Assembly: GCA_949987705.1 (NCBI GenBank)
Contig: OX465281.1
Span: forward strand, 194,605,112 to 194,669,111
Direction: 5' to 3'
DNA: 64,000 nt
Origin: Thereva unica
Taxonomy: Eukaryota > Arthropoda > Insecta > Diptera > Therevidae
Under the pieces are notes generated by a model that did no database searches, had not been told where the DNA came from, and saw only the letters and a list, made by a program, of their open reading frames with translations. A program made the position numbers and the translations under genes. This document shows, piece by piece, positions 11,740 to 23,051 of this stretch (its first letter is position 1; each line of letters begins with the position of its first letter).

Positions 11740-12185
11740 ACTACGGAGTCCACATTCCTTCACGTCGTGAATGGAGAAATAGACCACACGGTTTTCAAGG
11801 TACCATAAAGTTCTTTACTGATGGCTCTAAGCTCGGGGGTCGGGTAGAAGGAGGAGTCTTTTCCTCTGAGCTTGGGAATGAAGTCTCCTTCCCGATCCTA
11901 CTACCCGATCACTGCAGTGTATACCAAGCGGAGGTTCTAGCCATACATGAAGCTGTTCTACGAATCAATCAGCAAGGCGATAGGAGTCGGACTATCTACA
12001 TCTTCTCAGATAGTCGGGCGGCTCCGAAAGCCTTGCGTTCTTGCACAAACAGCTTTAGAACTACCTCTTGATGAGATGACTCAACAGTTCAAGACCCCTT
12101 CGTTTGGGTGCGCGGTCACCGAAATATAAAGGGAAATTGTCAAGATGACGAACTGACTAGAAAAGGCACGACCGCCACTTTCCTT
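11740..12185 (+). pseudogene. LINE RNase H domain fragment
   Basis: One frame from 11811 reads FFTDGSKLGG, then YQAEVLAIHEAV and IYIFSDSRAAPKAL. These are the first three acidic positions (D, E, D) of the RNase HI fold as found at the C-terminus of I/R1/LOA-type LINEs. A tandem stop (TGATGA) lies near 12069. After it, another frame gives VWVRGHRNIKGNCQDDELTR, with the His and last Asp. All catalytic residues are visible but the frame is broken. The upstream RT is absent, and it is unclear whether it belonged to the same copy as the fragment at 11375-11690. Confidence 0.75.
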
Positions 12186-12260
12186 CCTAAAATTACAATA
12201 TATATTAAATGTAACATATAACATAAAATTTATACAAAAATATTAAATTGAAGTAGACGA

Positions 12261-12660
12261 CTAAAGCAAGCTAATAAGATGACATAAGTCCGACTTGAAT
12301 GCTACTCTATCAGCAGTTAAATCAAGCATGGCATAAATTTCATTAAACAGGCTAGAGCAATACGTTATTGGTTCATGCTGACCGTAAACGGTCCTATGCG
12401 GGGAATCAAACAATAGAGGTCTAGATCTCAAGGTTACGCCAGGCGCATAAATGTTAAACATAATACTCGCAATATTTTTTCTAGTCTATTATTTCTGAAG
12501 TTCCAGAAGCAAACATCCAGAATTTTAAAAAGGGATAGAATTCTGCCAATTGATCTTACCGAAAAGAAAACCGAGTAAAGGATTTCTGAACGGAATCAAT
12601 ACGACAGTGGAGAGAAGTATATAGTCCAATCAATCTACGGAAATTCTCCAAACAATTGAA
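12261..12660 (-). pseudogene. LINE RT C-terminal tail, decayed
   Basis: Minus-strand frames give RIDSVQKSFTRFSFRKINWQ near 12555-12625, then SRPLLFDSPHRTVYGQHEPI and YCSSLFNEIYAMLD with LCHLI at 12265-12440. IESVQ+RF+RF followed by P...R and SLFNEI is a standard C-terminal signature of jockey/CR1-group LINE RTs and parallels the intact stretch at 17302-17823. Frameshift(s) lie between the two parts. Confidence 0.6.
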
Positions 12661-13375
12661 GGCAGGAAAAAAAATATGGGCGTGTAGAACACTTAATTTG
12701 AAGAATGATAGCGTTTTTTTTTTACGGAACTGCATTGGCGAACTTAACCTAAAAAATTCGCAAAAGTAAAAAAACCGGTTTTTTGCCAATAAAACAAAAA
12801 GTTGAGCTCGGATCCGAAAAAGTTAAATTATAAAGTTATAGGTATTAAAATTATCTTTCAATTGATGTGGTACAAAATATTGGTTAGTGTCTTATACATG
12901 GAGAAAAATGCTAAAAACCGCTAAAAATCGCTTCTTTTTCATTTATTTTTTTCTTTTTATTGATGCGACCTAGAAACTTTTTATTTGGTAAAAATGTTGC
13001 TTTTGGCAATCTGAAAACTCATTATTTTTTTTTGGCTCAAAATTTTGCAAAATATGGGAGAAATTTCGATTTATGTAAAAAAAGGCGTTTTCGTAAAATC
13101 CTTCGTCTACAGCTCCTCGATCTCGTAGGACATTTTTTCGAAGCTCTTTTTCTTCGTTAAGAGTTGGACTATCATGCACTATAAGTTAAAATTGGAGTTT
13201 TTCAATTTTATGTACAAAAAACTCCACCGCAAAAAAGACAAGTTTTTGTACTGCAAGTTTTTTATTTCATTATTTTTCGACTCTAAACTACTATTTAATA
13301 AAAGTTTATATTCTTTTTACTAATTTTAAAATAAAATAAATTAACCGTACGACCGTCAACAGCGAAGACATTTCT
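12661..13375. other. AT-rich, no supportable gene
   Basis: Low-complexity AT sequence. The part around 13020-13180 (CATTATTTTTTTTTGGC, GAAGCTCTTTTTCTTCG) faintly resembles 2990-3050 and may be another distant copy of that repeat family. Confidence 0.4.
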
Positions 13376-15873
13376 TTAAATAACGGAGCCTTTTTCCTTC
13401 GTAATTATAATTGTTTTGTACATGAGTGTTTTTGTTCTACTATAAAGCGCTTTTGATTTAAGGAGCGGTCTTAGAGCAGCAGTAGCCTGCCTCATTTGTA
13501 TCAGCTTTTGTCTTACATGAGGGTTCCATTTTAGACGATGATGGAATAATAGTCCAAGATACTTGATTGTCTCCCTTGGGGCTAATGTATGTTCGTTAAC
13601 TTGTAGTTTTAATAATTTGGATTCTTCAGATGCATTTTTAGGGCGTTTGCCTGCAGGATTTCTTACACATTTTAATTGGCACTTTCTATTATTTACTTCA
13701 ATATTCCAATCTTTGAAGTAACTCAATATTGAGTTTAGTAAACTGTTTACGTGCAATTGCAAACATTCTGTAGCAACTATAGAGGATTTATCTGTTGCCC
13801 AGACCAACGTATCGTCAGCATACTGTATGCATTTAGAACCAATACTATATACGTGTGGAAAGTCATGAAGTGAGATATTAAACAATTTTGGTCCTAATAT
13901 TGGACCACTCCCATCCTATCTGAAAGAAAACTATGTTGTATAATTTTTGTTAGGTGGGGCGGGCAATCCAAGTTATTCAGTTTATAAATTAAACCGTCGT
14001 GCCATACCCGATCAAAAGCCTTTTTTAGATCAAGCGCACGTAACACTGAACATTTACCAATCCTTAAATTCGTAATTATTTCATTTTGAAGGTATAATAA
14101 CGCGTGTTCTGTGGAGTGACCTTTTTCGAAACCAAATTGGTATTGTAATACTATATTATTTGTTATACAAAATAACTCTAATTTTCTAAGTATAAGTTTT
14201 TCCAACATCTTACCTATATTAGAAAGTAATGAGATTGGTCTATAGTCTTCAACTTGCGCTGCAGATCCTTGTTTTGGAATAGGTAGGATCTTTGCGACTT
14301 TCCAGGCAGTAGGAAAGTAACTATTGTTTAAACAGTTATTAAATAAAGATGCAAGAAAAGTGTCTATGCCTTTTATAACTTTTCTAATGACAAAGTTAGG
14401 AATTTTGTCAATACCTGAGGATTTTTTATTTTTTAGCTCTTTACTAAGCTGTATTATCTCCTTGGGATTTGTGAAATATCTGTCTGAGGGCAAAGAGGCT
14501 CTATTATTGGTAACGAATTGGGTAATGGTGGGGAGCATTGTTGAACTAAATGTGGATATTACTTCTTCAACTGTGTTTTTATGGGGATTATTGTCGTCTA
14601 TTATTGTGTTAAAAGACTGCTCATAGTGAATTTTAAATATTCTTAGCTTTTCTTCTAGATCACTATAGCATTGACCGTTCATATACACATCGTTTATGGC
14701 TGGATTCCGTCTAATGTGCTTTCTACCTGTAAGCCTATCGATTGCAGCGAATGCGTTGGGAGAGGGTTTAATTTTTAGTAGCTCCCGGATGTACCAGTTA
14801 TTAGCCTCAATTCTGATTCTGTCCCTTATTTTTTTAGATAAACACGAAATTCTTGAATGAAGCTGTGTGTATTCGGTATTCATTCTATTTCCCGTTCAAT
14901 GGAAAATTCTTTTAAGTGCCTGATTCCATTGTCGTCTGGTTCGGAATAGACTCAAGGTGCGTGAGGAGATAAAATTGTACTTGAAATTTTTTTTAGAGAA
15001 GTATTGGAATGCATGTACATGCATTCCGTGAGAACTGAAGTAAATTTTGAGATCAATTGATCAATTTCTTGGTTAGTTAAATTTGAAGTTTGGTTTAATA
15101 TTACATCCTCCTGAAGCTTTACCTTTATATGTTGGATAAAATCTTTTCAGTCAGTGTTCCTGTAAGAAGTGATCCAAGTCTGTTTTACTGTAAGTTCGAA
15201 ATTTCCTATTCGAATTCCTAGGAGCACACCATAGTGATCAGACGGGAATGGGAAAGTTGTACATGTTGTACCGTTGTACGTTAGGCTAGACGATATCCAA
15301 AAAAGATCAAGATAAGAAGACCCCCTGGGGAATGTAGGAGAATTAGGGTAAATAAGTTCTGAGTACATGAATGCTGAGGATTGAAACCAGTTATATAAAG
15401 TATTACCATTTGTATTATTTACAGAGTCACCCAAGTTCCTATGCCTAGAGTTTAGGTCTCCTCCAATAATGAAATGGTCGTAGGCTCTAACCAGACATTC
15501 GATTCTATCAAGTTCAAGGTTCCATCCATGCCTATTATTACAAGGTACGTATACTGCCCCAATTAGAATTTTTTTTATTAACACCATTTGCTTTTACGTG
15601 CCAGCAGATCATGCTTATAGAAAATTGATTTGTGTCAAATGAGACTTGATCAAATGTGAGATTCTCTCTTATGGCAACAGCGGTGCCTCTACCATAGTCA
15701 TTTCTAATTAATTTATACCCAGAGACGGTGGGTTTGTATTTTTTATTTAACCTCGTTTCAGTAATTAATGCTACATGAGGCCTCAGTCTTTGTAGTTCAT
15801 ATGATAGGGAAAATGCCTTGTCTTTAGAACAAAGCGAGTTTACGTTAGTATTTACAACTCTTATTTGGAGCAT
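13376..15873 (-). pseudogene. Jockey-group LINE ORF2: endonuclease + reverse transcriptase, 3'-truncated
   Basis: The ATG at 15873 overlaps the end of ORF1 (ORF1 stop at 15861), a typical LINE arrangement. An APE-type endonuclease occupies 15873 to about 15150: VNTNVNSL, LITETRLNKKY, GGDLNSRHRNLGDS, SDHYGVLLGI. After frame breaks near 15550 and 15150-14900, the RT starts at 14883. It has SSGIDKIPNFVIRKV, ILPIPKQG, DYRPISLLSNIGKMLEKLI, LDLKKAFDRVWHDGL near 14010, then a break at about 13890 and the catalytic QYADDTLVWATD at about 13790. The RT is cut off around residue TKTLMYKTII, so the thumb end and 3' UTR are missing. Non-functional. Confidence 0.85.
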
Positions 15874-16997
15874 TTCAGATTAGCAACGAAATTTAGATGT
15901 TCATCAGCCTTATTGCTTTCATTCATCATTGTGTATTTCGGACAGAAATCTGACAGTTTCTGTAAGAGAACCCCCAGTGAGACTCCAAACAGCCTATTCG
16001 CTTCAGCAGTGAATTCCCCAATAGCGTTTTCTTCTCTTCTTTTCTGATAAGCCAGAAAATTAGGACAGCCCTTAATGTTGGCTGTGTGATTGCCACCGCA
16101 ATTTGCACATTTGGGTGAACTTTGATTATTTTCCTCTTTTCTAGGGCAAAGATCTTTACAATCATTGCCACATCTGACGCACTTCGGGTTGTTTGCACAA
16201 TTAGCGCTAATGTGTCCGAAGGCCTGACATCTATAACATGTACAAAATTTCTCTTATGTGGTCTCTCAAATGTAACTACATGGTATAATACCGTCCTGAT
16301 TTTAAGCAATTCTTTAGCAGGAGTCGTTGGTTCCAGTTTTATTATAAAAGAGCCAAGGTTCACCCCTTTTAAGTGAGGCTTTTTAGACACTAATGGTTTA
16401 ATCCATTGAATTTTAAGATTATCATTTTGACTTGTGAGATCATTATGCACCTCTGAATCAGTTACGCCTTTGGATAAACCTTTCATTACGAAAGTTTCCC
16501 CTTTCTCCCCCTTCGGGGTAAAGGAGAAAGCCTCCGCTTGTGAGTTTCTTATTGTGTCCAGAATGAAGGTGTGTAGTCTGGGATTGTCAATAAATATTTT
16601 ACTCCTTGAGTAATTGATTCTCTGGACTTTGAAATTAAATTCTTCCTTTTGCTTCGAGCACATTTCGAACAATAGTGTTGGTCTCACGTTGTTTATGAAA
16701 ATCAGTGGGCACCAACTAATTTTGGGTTTACTATTACTGGTTGTGTTACTTTTTGTGTTAGTAGGGGAGTCAGAGTTAGAGTCAATCTTAAGCCTCGGCC
16801 ACGATACGAGCGGCCAGCGGCGGGCGGTGAGCGGTGAGCGGCGAGCGGCAGAGCGGCGGCCAGGATACGAGCGGCGATTCGACTTGTTCAGTAGTAGAAA
16901 AGCTATCTCCGGAAGATATGCTAAAAGTATGAAGTTTAAGTGATAATTTCAGCAAGAGTTAACCCTTCTAGCACAGAAGGCGCACTTTTCAGCTAAG

Positions 16998-17094
16998 CAT
17001 GAAAATCTATATATGCATACATATACATATATATATACTCATATATACATATATACATATATATATACTCATATATATATACATATATAGAGTT
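16998..17094. repeat. TA/CA-rich microsatellite
   Basis: Interrupted (TA)n and (CATA)n with a recurring ATATATACTC word over about 95 bp. Any translation of it is meaningless. Confidence 0.85.
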
Positions 17095-17301
17095 TCCCTT
17101 CTAACACAGAAGGCACACTTCCCAGCAGGGCTGAGAAATATTTACCACTGCCGTGGCTCAGCTGAGACATGCAAACATAAAATATTAGTAACATGTAAAT
17201 AGAACACAAATCCTATCTCTAAAAAGAGATTGAACATAAATTAAAATAAAAAGTAAGGGCATCCAACATGTAACCCACCAAACAACATAAAATGTAAGCA
17301 A

Positions 17302-17823
17302 TCACGTGAGATTAAAAAGACTCCTTTTAAGGACATCTTTACCAATACTCACGTTAAACACATTAATATTGTTGTTCACGTTAATGAACATGCGATTGAC
17401 AGGTTCGAATCTGCCGTAATTCGTATTAGAAGAGTTGATTTGTAAGAGAGGTGGTCCTCTTAGATTGTAACGACTCACTCTAAACGATGCACGGTGACCT
17501 AGAAAACCTGAGTCAACCTTTCCTTTAAGGAGCTGATGAACAAAAACAACATCGGCCACCTCACGGCGCTTGTGAAGAGAGCTTAAGTTAAGTAACTTAA
17601 GCCGAGATTCATAAGATGGAAGAACTAATGGGTTTTCCCAAGGAAGATGATTCAGTGCGAATCGAACGAACCTTCGTTGGACCGATTCAATAGTTCTAAC
17701 ATGCACAGAGTAGTGAGGAGACCAAACCTGGGACGTATATTCGAGTAATGGTCTGACAAGAGAAATATAAAGGTGTTTAGTAATCAAGGGGTTGTTAAAT
17801 TCTTTGAAAAGGCGTATTCTCAA
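17302..17823 (-). pseudogene. LINE RT C-terminal part, open but truncated
   Basis: 173 codons without a stop: LYISLVRPLLEYTSQVWSPH, then TIESVQRRFVRFALNHLPW, LPSYESRLKLLNLSSLHKRR and PVNRMFINVNN. This is the thumb and tail region of a jockey/CR1-group RT, which anchors template RNA. The catalytic palm is missing through 5' truncation. The open frame suggests a fairly recent insertion. The natural stop follows KRSLFNLT near 17302. Confidence 0.75.
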
Positions 17824-18010
17824 TAAATTAATTTATAATAGGAAATATGGAGTTCATCCCATTAACGAGCGAAGAAGAAGGTTTGGTGAATACCACCATC
17901 CATCTTTCGGGTTAAGAAAAGATAAAATTCGTGTTTTCGAATACACGAGAATGTCAATTGAAACCTTTAATTTCATTCTGGGCAAGATAAGCCATCTTTT
18001 ACAATATTTT
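17824..18010 (+). pseudogene. PIF/Harbinger transposase N-terminus (HARBI1-like fragment)
   Basis: Plus-strand frame reads YGVHPINERRRRFGEYHHPS, then GLRKDKIRVFEYTRMSIETF and ILGKISHLL. The order HPIN..R...GE(F/Y)H..., L+.D...F..Y.RMS..TF..(L/I)L is the conserved N-terminal block of insect Harbinger nucleases, before the DDE domain. The DDE catalytic part is absent; the frame runs into AT-rich sequence and then the right TIR. It sits inside an element with Harbinger-type TIRs and TSD, so the identity is mutually supported. Confidence 0.75.
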
Positions 18011-18635
18011 TTTACACTTTTTTTCCATTGCTACAACAAAATAATAACAGAGCGGCGAGCGGCACCAAACAAATTTAATGTCTCGGATTAGCGGCGAGCG
18101 GCACTTCAGTATTGCCGCTCTGCCGCTCACCGCTCGCCGCCCGTGTATCGTGGCCGGATTCAAGCGTTTTCCATATAAAACTATACAAACATAAAGCTCA
18201 GAATCGCCGCTGTGCCGCTCTGCCGCTCACCGCTAGCCGCTCGCCGCTAGTATCGTGGCCGAGGCTTTACGTGTGTCTGGGGATTCTTCAGTCTTACCTT
18301 ACAGGCTGTATTTATTTTCATTGTTAACTTCATTTTTTTTTTTGTATTATGGTTATGAGGACGTGCTCCATTCTTAACTACTTGAAAGCCCCCCCTTGAA
18401 AGTTCGCTATCTATAACTTCATGATTATTATAATTATTCCTATTATTGTTATTTTCTAAATTTTCGACATTCTTAACTACTAGGTTATTTTCACAGTGCT
18501 TAATTCTAACGTCGGAAATTATTGTGATTCTTCTGGGATCTGCTGCTGCCTCATCGTCGTTGCATGTATCCATACTATCATCTGCATGTTCCATTTTTCT
18601 ATTTGCATCTACCGTTGCTGCAGCTTTATCGAGAC

Positions 18636-20410
18636 AATGTGACCCTTTGTACTACTAGTCCGTCATGTCATTTTTCACATCATGGTGCAATGTCTAGCAG
18701 TAAGCTTAGTACGGGGGAGGGATGAGGGGGGGGGGGTATAGGTTAAGGATTAAAAGGTACGGGGGGGGGTATTGAAGAAGGTGGTGATGAACCCTGCGTT
18801 TGAACTCTTGGATGTTGTAGGAGTTCGGAAATACTGACTGCGAGAGATTATTCCACAGCCGAGTTGTTCTATTAACAAACGAATTCATATCTTGTTGAGT
18901 TCGTGAAAGGGGTAGCTGCAGGTGAAGGGAATGAGACGAGTGGGCTAATCTGGTGTTGCGGGTATAAGATTGCCGTGGAGGCAGGAGAGCGTTTAACTCG
19001 GAGGAACAGTCACTATGATAGTAGCGATAAAATTTTGTCAGTGCTGCTACATTCCTACGGTGGCTTAAGGGGTCGATGGTGGAGCAGGCGGTGTCGTCAT
19101 CAATTAACTTGAGCGCCCTTTTTTGCACCTTATCTAACCATGCCAAGGTGGTTATTGGGGCGCCGCCCCAAACGAGAGAGTTATATTCGAGAAGAGGCCG
19201 AATGTAGGATTTATAAATAACAGCACGGGCCGATGGCTGGAGGAGGAACTTGCACCTCTTAAGAAAACCCAAGCACTGGGATGCTTGCTTGGCGATTTGG
19301 AATATGTGGTCATTCCATCGCAAGTCTTTGGCTAATGTCACGCCTAAGATGTGTAAGGATGGGTCGGCCATTAGTTGAACTCCATCCACTCTCAAGGGTG
19401 GAGAGGTGTTGAACTTCTTTTTGGAGATAAGACAGTACTTGGTTTTGTCGGAGTTGAATTCAACACGATTCTTCTTTCCCCACTCTAGAATGAGTTTAAT
19501 GTCGTTATTAATCGACTTGTACATTAGTTCGCGATCATCAAGACAGGATCTGGCATAAGTCTGTCTTGTATCGAAGCTGTACGAGTAACGTAGAGTACCG
19601 TCGTCAGCGAAGCTGAGAAGTGGGTTGGAGGGGATTGAAAGAAGGTCATTTATAAATATGAGAAATAGGGCCGGTGATAAAATTGACCCCTGGGGTACCC
19701 CCGCAGAGATCGGGTGGGATGCGGATTTGACGCCATCCAATACCACTTTGATTGAACGGCCAGAAAGGAAACTCTCAATCCACTTTTGTAGAAGTGAGTC
19801 AACTCCAATAGCTTTGAGTTTAGCTAACAGAGCTGAGTGCCAAACTCTATCGAAAGGCTTGGAGATATCCAGAGCAACCAGACTAGACTCACCGAATCCA
19901 TGCAGACTACGGCTGAGGTGTTCTGTAAGACAGACTAAAAGATCGCCAGTGGATCTTTTTTGTCGGAAGCCATACTGTCTGTCGTTTATGAGTAGTGTGC
20001 TTTGTGTAGAGTCTGTGGTGCTTTGTGTAGAGTTTTTTTTTCGCTCTACTTCTTTGTTAGAATTGTCGTCGCTGGGGCCCATGCGTTCCCCTTTTTGTGT
20101 CCAGTCATCGAGAGTTTTTAACAAAAAATTTTTATCTTTGGCTAGTGCCTTCAGATTTACCTTAGTTTCTTCCGTGATTATGTTCTTTTTGCCACCCTTC
20201 AGATTTTTTATAGTTTCTTCAGAAGTTGGCTTCTTTCTACTTCCTCTCATATTTTTGGTTTTTTTTTTGCGATGGACCCGGGGGGCGTCCCCGCCTTCGT
20301 TCATTATTTTCAATACTCTTTTGGGTGACAATATATCACCTTTCAAATTATTTAACTATGTTTCCAACCTTCACTTTAAAATTGTCACACTAGTTAGCTG
20401 CTAGAGCTTT
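18636..20410 (-). mobile_element. LINE (family D), short form with single ORF
   Basis: The 3' UTR at about 18636-18705 (rc: AAGCTTACTGCTAGACATTG ... GTAGTACAAAGGGTCAC) matches the 3' end of the plus-strand copy at 32800-32870, defining the family's 3' terminus. It abuts the 5' part of the jockey-type LINE ORF1 region at about 18600. The 5' end is not resolved but lies beyond 20346. The body is a single long ORF lacking an endonuclease. Confidence 0.7.
18706..20346 (-). CDS. Uninterrupted 546-aa LINE ORF: Lys-rich N-terminus fused to reverse transcriptase
   Basis: Residues 1 to about 118 are Lys/Ser-rich and low in hydrophobics (KKKTKNMRGSRKKPTSEET, LLKTLDDWTQKGERMG) and look like a piece of ORF1. 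RT starts near residue 120 at DRQYGFRQKRSTGDLL. Further motifs are LVALDISKPFDRVWHSALL (first palm Asp), AGVPQGSILSPALFLIFIND, catalytic LSFADDGTLRYSY, LGVTLAKDLRW and the tail PLLEYNSLVWGGAPITTL ... RRNVAALTKFYRYYHSD. No APE endonuclease and no RT motifs 0-1 are present, so I infer an internal deletion that fused ORF1 to RT in frame. There is not one stop or frameshift, unlike almost every other coding stretch here. Proline-rich PPP..PPP at the extreme C-terminus comes from a C/G-rich tract. Start is the first ATG of the open frame. Confidence 0.75.
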   Translation of the reverse strand: MKGDILSPKRVLKIMNEGGDAPRVHRKKKTKNMRGSRKKPTSEETIKNLKGGKKNIITEETKVNLKALAKDKNFLLKTLDDWTQKGERMGPSDDNSNKEVERKKNSTQSTTDSTQSTLLINDRQYGFRQKRSTGDLLVCLTEHLSRSLHGFGESSLVALDISKPFDRVWHSALLAKLKAIGVDSLLQKWIESFLSGRSIKVVLDGVKSASHPISAGVPQGSILSPALFLIFINDLLSIPSNPLLSFADDGTLRYSYSFDTRQTYARSCLDDRELMYKSINNDIKLILEWGKKNRVEFNSDKTKYCLISKKKFNTSPPLRVDGVQLMADPSLHILGVTLAKDLRWNDHIFQIAKQASQCLGFLKRCKFLLQPSARAVIYKSYIRPLLEYNSLVWGGAPITTLAWLDKVQKRALKLIDDDTACSTIDPLSHRRNVAALTKFYRYYHSDCSSELNALLPPRQSYTRNTRLAHSSHSLHLQLPLSRTQQDMNSFVNRTTRLWNNLSQSVFPNSYNIQEFKRRVHHHLLQYPPPYLLILNLYPPPLIPPPY

Positions 20411-22780
20411 ACAAGAGAAAAAATCGATTTTTGTTTCACAAAGAACTCGTTGTTTTTCACTGATCAGACAACCGTACTGGTCGGAGGACGTGAGAGGACC
20501 AAGAAACGTGAATATTATTGAGTTATATATTAATTAATGCCCTTGTCCAAATTTACCAGACCCTCTTATGATCACAGGTGGGCTCAGCCATATCTAGCCT
20601 TACCTTAACTCATCGTCATTATTTCAAATTTTTCAATAAAAATACATAATAAAATTTATGCTAGCCATAAAGCAAGCTGCAATGCAATGAAATTTTCTTA
20701 AAAATCGGCTTAAATGTACGACATTTCACTCCTACCCTCCGCCTATTTACAATCCGGTGAAAAAAGTGAATTCCACAATTAAAAATTGTATAAAATACAA
20801 AAGACTTGAAATTCACATAAAAAATTATTTAAAATAAGTGGCAATTAAGAGAGATTTGAAAATCTCAAAGAAAATTAAATTATATTTTCTTAACAGAGCT
20901 CTGTGAACGTCTCCCTTTTCACTTCGTCCACCATTTCAACATAAGTCTCACTCCAAAGGATGCATAATCCTTAAGCTTTTCGTGTTGTATTTTGATGAGA
21001 TGAAAATAAGGAGGTTTTCCATTCAACAAAAAAAACTGTTTTTTGACAACTGAGAGAAGCGAAAATTCTGGCCTGGTTCGTACAATTGACCCAAATCTGA
21101 GCCGCTTATGTAACTTTGTACATTTTCAATTCCATTTATTAACGAAGAATCCTATTATCTTGGCGCAGAATTCCTATTGGTTGGCAAATTTGATTAAAAA
21201 TAGACTTTGTGAAAAGCAGCTAGTGACAAACAGCCAACCATCCCCCAATATTCTTATGAATTTCTTCTTGCTAATTCCGACGGGGCTGAGTTATTGAGGA
21301 ATTTTGCAGAGATTGTATAAAGAACCCAAGGAGCTCTCCGTAATACCTAAAAGAACTTTGCTGAGTCGAGAACAATGTCCTTGGATGAATGCATTTAGCA
21401 CCAATACAGCACCATAGCCATAGTTGTGGAAATTTTCAATATCTTCCTGCAAAACCAAGAATCCTTTTATGTGCCTTAACACTATACACCAACCAACTAC
21501 CAATTTCGCCTTTGCTGTTGGTCCTCCAGCCAAAGGGCTTTGAGATGAAGTCAAGCCCCAAGCATGAATTGAGACTGCGGGTGGTTTTTCCATTTACTGC
21601 AAAATATTGTTTATTTATGGCAGTTTTCGCAAAATTTATTTTACTAATAAAGCAAAACTCTTTATAATTCCAGACTTAGCAATATTTTGTATTCGTGTGC
21701 GCGCCTTTCGGAAGTATACATAGTACATGCCCGTGCACATTCCGACAAACGAGGATAACTTTTGAAACATCTTGCAGTTATATTAGAGGTAATTCCGGGC
21801 ATGTTATGTACAGATATGAAATGAATAGCATAAGGATATACTCCACTGGCTCCATGGCAACTGGGGAAGGAAACTTTTCGATGCTCCCACTGCTCTCTTT
21901 TAAATGAAATCCTATTAGCGTAGATTCTTGAAAATTCTCGTCGTCGGCGGGCGGGCGTGCTGTGCGATATATACATATACGGAGATTGCTTTTTCATTAC
22001 TCCCCAATGTGTTCTTGTTATGAATGGATTTCAAATTTTAATTAACTTTTAGAACAAAATTTTATTCCCTTATGTAATAAATTGTCAGCTTGACAAGACA
22101 GCTTCAAGAGTGTTGTTTTATTATTGAAAATTGTTCGAAAATCTTTTGATAAAATCTAAAAATGATTTTTAATCGTTTCCTAAACTTCGCCTTAACTCTT
22201 TAAAACTTCGCCTTAACGCAATCAATACCGACAAGCATTTGTTTAAAACACGCCCTATGTATAGATCATAAGTGACTTTTGTAATGCGGAGTACTAGGCG
22301 CAACCCCAATGGAAGCCTTGCTAGCTTGAACTTGGTGAACATTTCAAGGCCCTTCAAATTTTTGCATATGAAAGCTGTGCTTTAGCCGCTTCAGCATTTG
22401 GTTTCGCCCCATAACAAGGCATTGTTTTATTTGATATGTATATCAAAGCAAAGCGTAGCAATAGCGTACATTGCGCCTTGACCTTAACGCTTACAGGCGG
22501 CGGTAGAAGAAAAGGCAGGAAGTTTGGCAAAAAGCGAAGACAACAAAAAAGTAACGTAATGCAGATAAAAGTAATGGAAAAACAATGGACCATAACGCAG
22601 AGTGGTTTAAAACCACAAACTCATGGGATGGTATTCGGTCGCCTTCGCCCCTTTTTGCGTTTTTTGTTGCCGTGGTCGTCTTCGTTTTTTTGTACCCGAG
22701 GAATGTTGCTCGCTAATATCATTATAAAGTTTTTTCCAGGTGATCATCATCAATCATCAGTTATTCAGACTACTCTCTTC
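20411..22780. other. No supportable feature
   Basis: No conserved motif on either strand, and no terminal repeats or tRNA-like fold found. A small direct duplication (AAACTTCGCCTTAAC, at about 22183 and 22203) is present. Confidence 0.5.
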
Positions 22781-23051
22781 CGAGTAAGGTTTTTTATTAT
22801 TATTATTATTATTTATTTTCATGAGTATGTACAAAGATAGGATCTTATTAAAGTACATTCATTATAAAGGCAACAAAAATTATACAAAACAAAATTATAT
22901 AGAAAAATAAAAATAAGAGAAAGAGAGAAAGAAAAAAAAAGAATAAATAAAATAGTAAAATATAAAATATAAAAAAAGAAAGTTATATATATATATAAAA
23001 AAGAAGTAAGCTATATAATAAAAAGAAAGAAGAAAGTTATATATTCATGCT

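Larger units (their letters stand above)
16940..17823 (-). mobile_element. LINE 3' end inserted in the Harbinger element
   Basis: The minus-strand RT tail (17302-17823) is followed by an apparent 3' region to roughly 16940 that contains a duplicated block (CTTCTAGCACAGAAGGCGCA at about 16966, and CTTCTAACACAGAAGGCACA at 17098) on either side of a TA/CA microsatellite. It ends abruptly at about 17823 against the transposase start, consistent with a 5'-truncated LINE insertion. No duplication could be resolved. Confidence 0.55.
16791..18266. mobile_element. PIF/Harbinger element inserted in LINE ORF1
   Basis: The ends AGCCTCGGCCACGATAC and its exact complement are flanked by TTA on each side (16788-16790 and 18267-18269), the TWA duplication of PIF/Harbinger. 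Removing it restores the ORF1 sequence. The subterminal DNA is strikingly GC-rich, built from reiterated AGCGGCGAGCGGC/GAGCGGTGAGCGG words at 16810-16880 and in inverted form at about 18050-18250. The element encodes only the start of a transposase (17824-18010) and carries a LINE fragment, so it is defective. Confidence 0.85.
15861..18594 (-). pseudogene. Jockey-group LINE ORF1 (gag-like, PRE_C2HC and zinc knuckles), interrupted
   Basis: The N-terminus (18594 to about 18270) begins MEHADDSMDTCNDDEAAADP and is Asn/Asp-rich. The ORF then jumps over the inserted Harbinger element (16791-18266) and resumes at about 16787 with SDSPTNTKS. From 16687 onward it has the PRE_C2HC-type segment KIQWIKPLVSKKPHLKGVNL and VVTFERPHK. 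A frameshift near 16240 follows, after which the other frame encodes three CCHC knuckles: CYRCQAFGHISANC, C..C..DCKDLC and CANCGGNHTANIKGC. ORF1 ends in ADEHLNFVANLKCSK with a TAA at 15861-15863. It binds the element's RNA in this family. The disruption makes it dead. Confidence 0.85.

Noticed and set aside
15865..16376. Plus-strand open frames over the jockey-type LINE ORF1
   Set aside because: They are antisense shadows of the gag zinc-knuckle region and show no motif of their own.
16998..17094. Coding region (Tyr/Ile-His repeat protein)
   Set aside because: A TA/CA microsatellite translated by chance.
19625..20404. 259-codon plus-strand frame
   Set aside because: Antisense to the 546-codon RT ORF; its Phe/Leu-rich translation mirrors the Lys-rich N-terminus.
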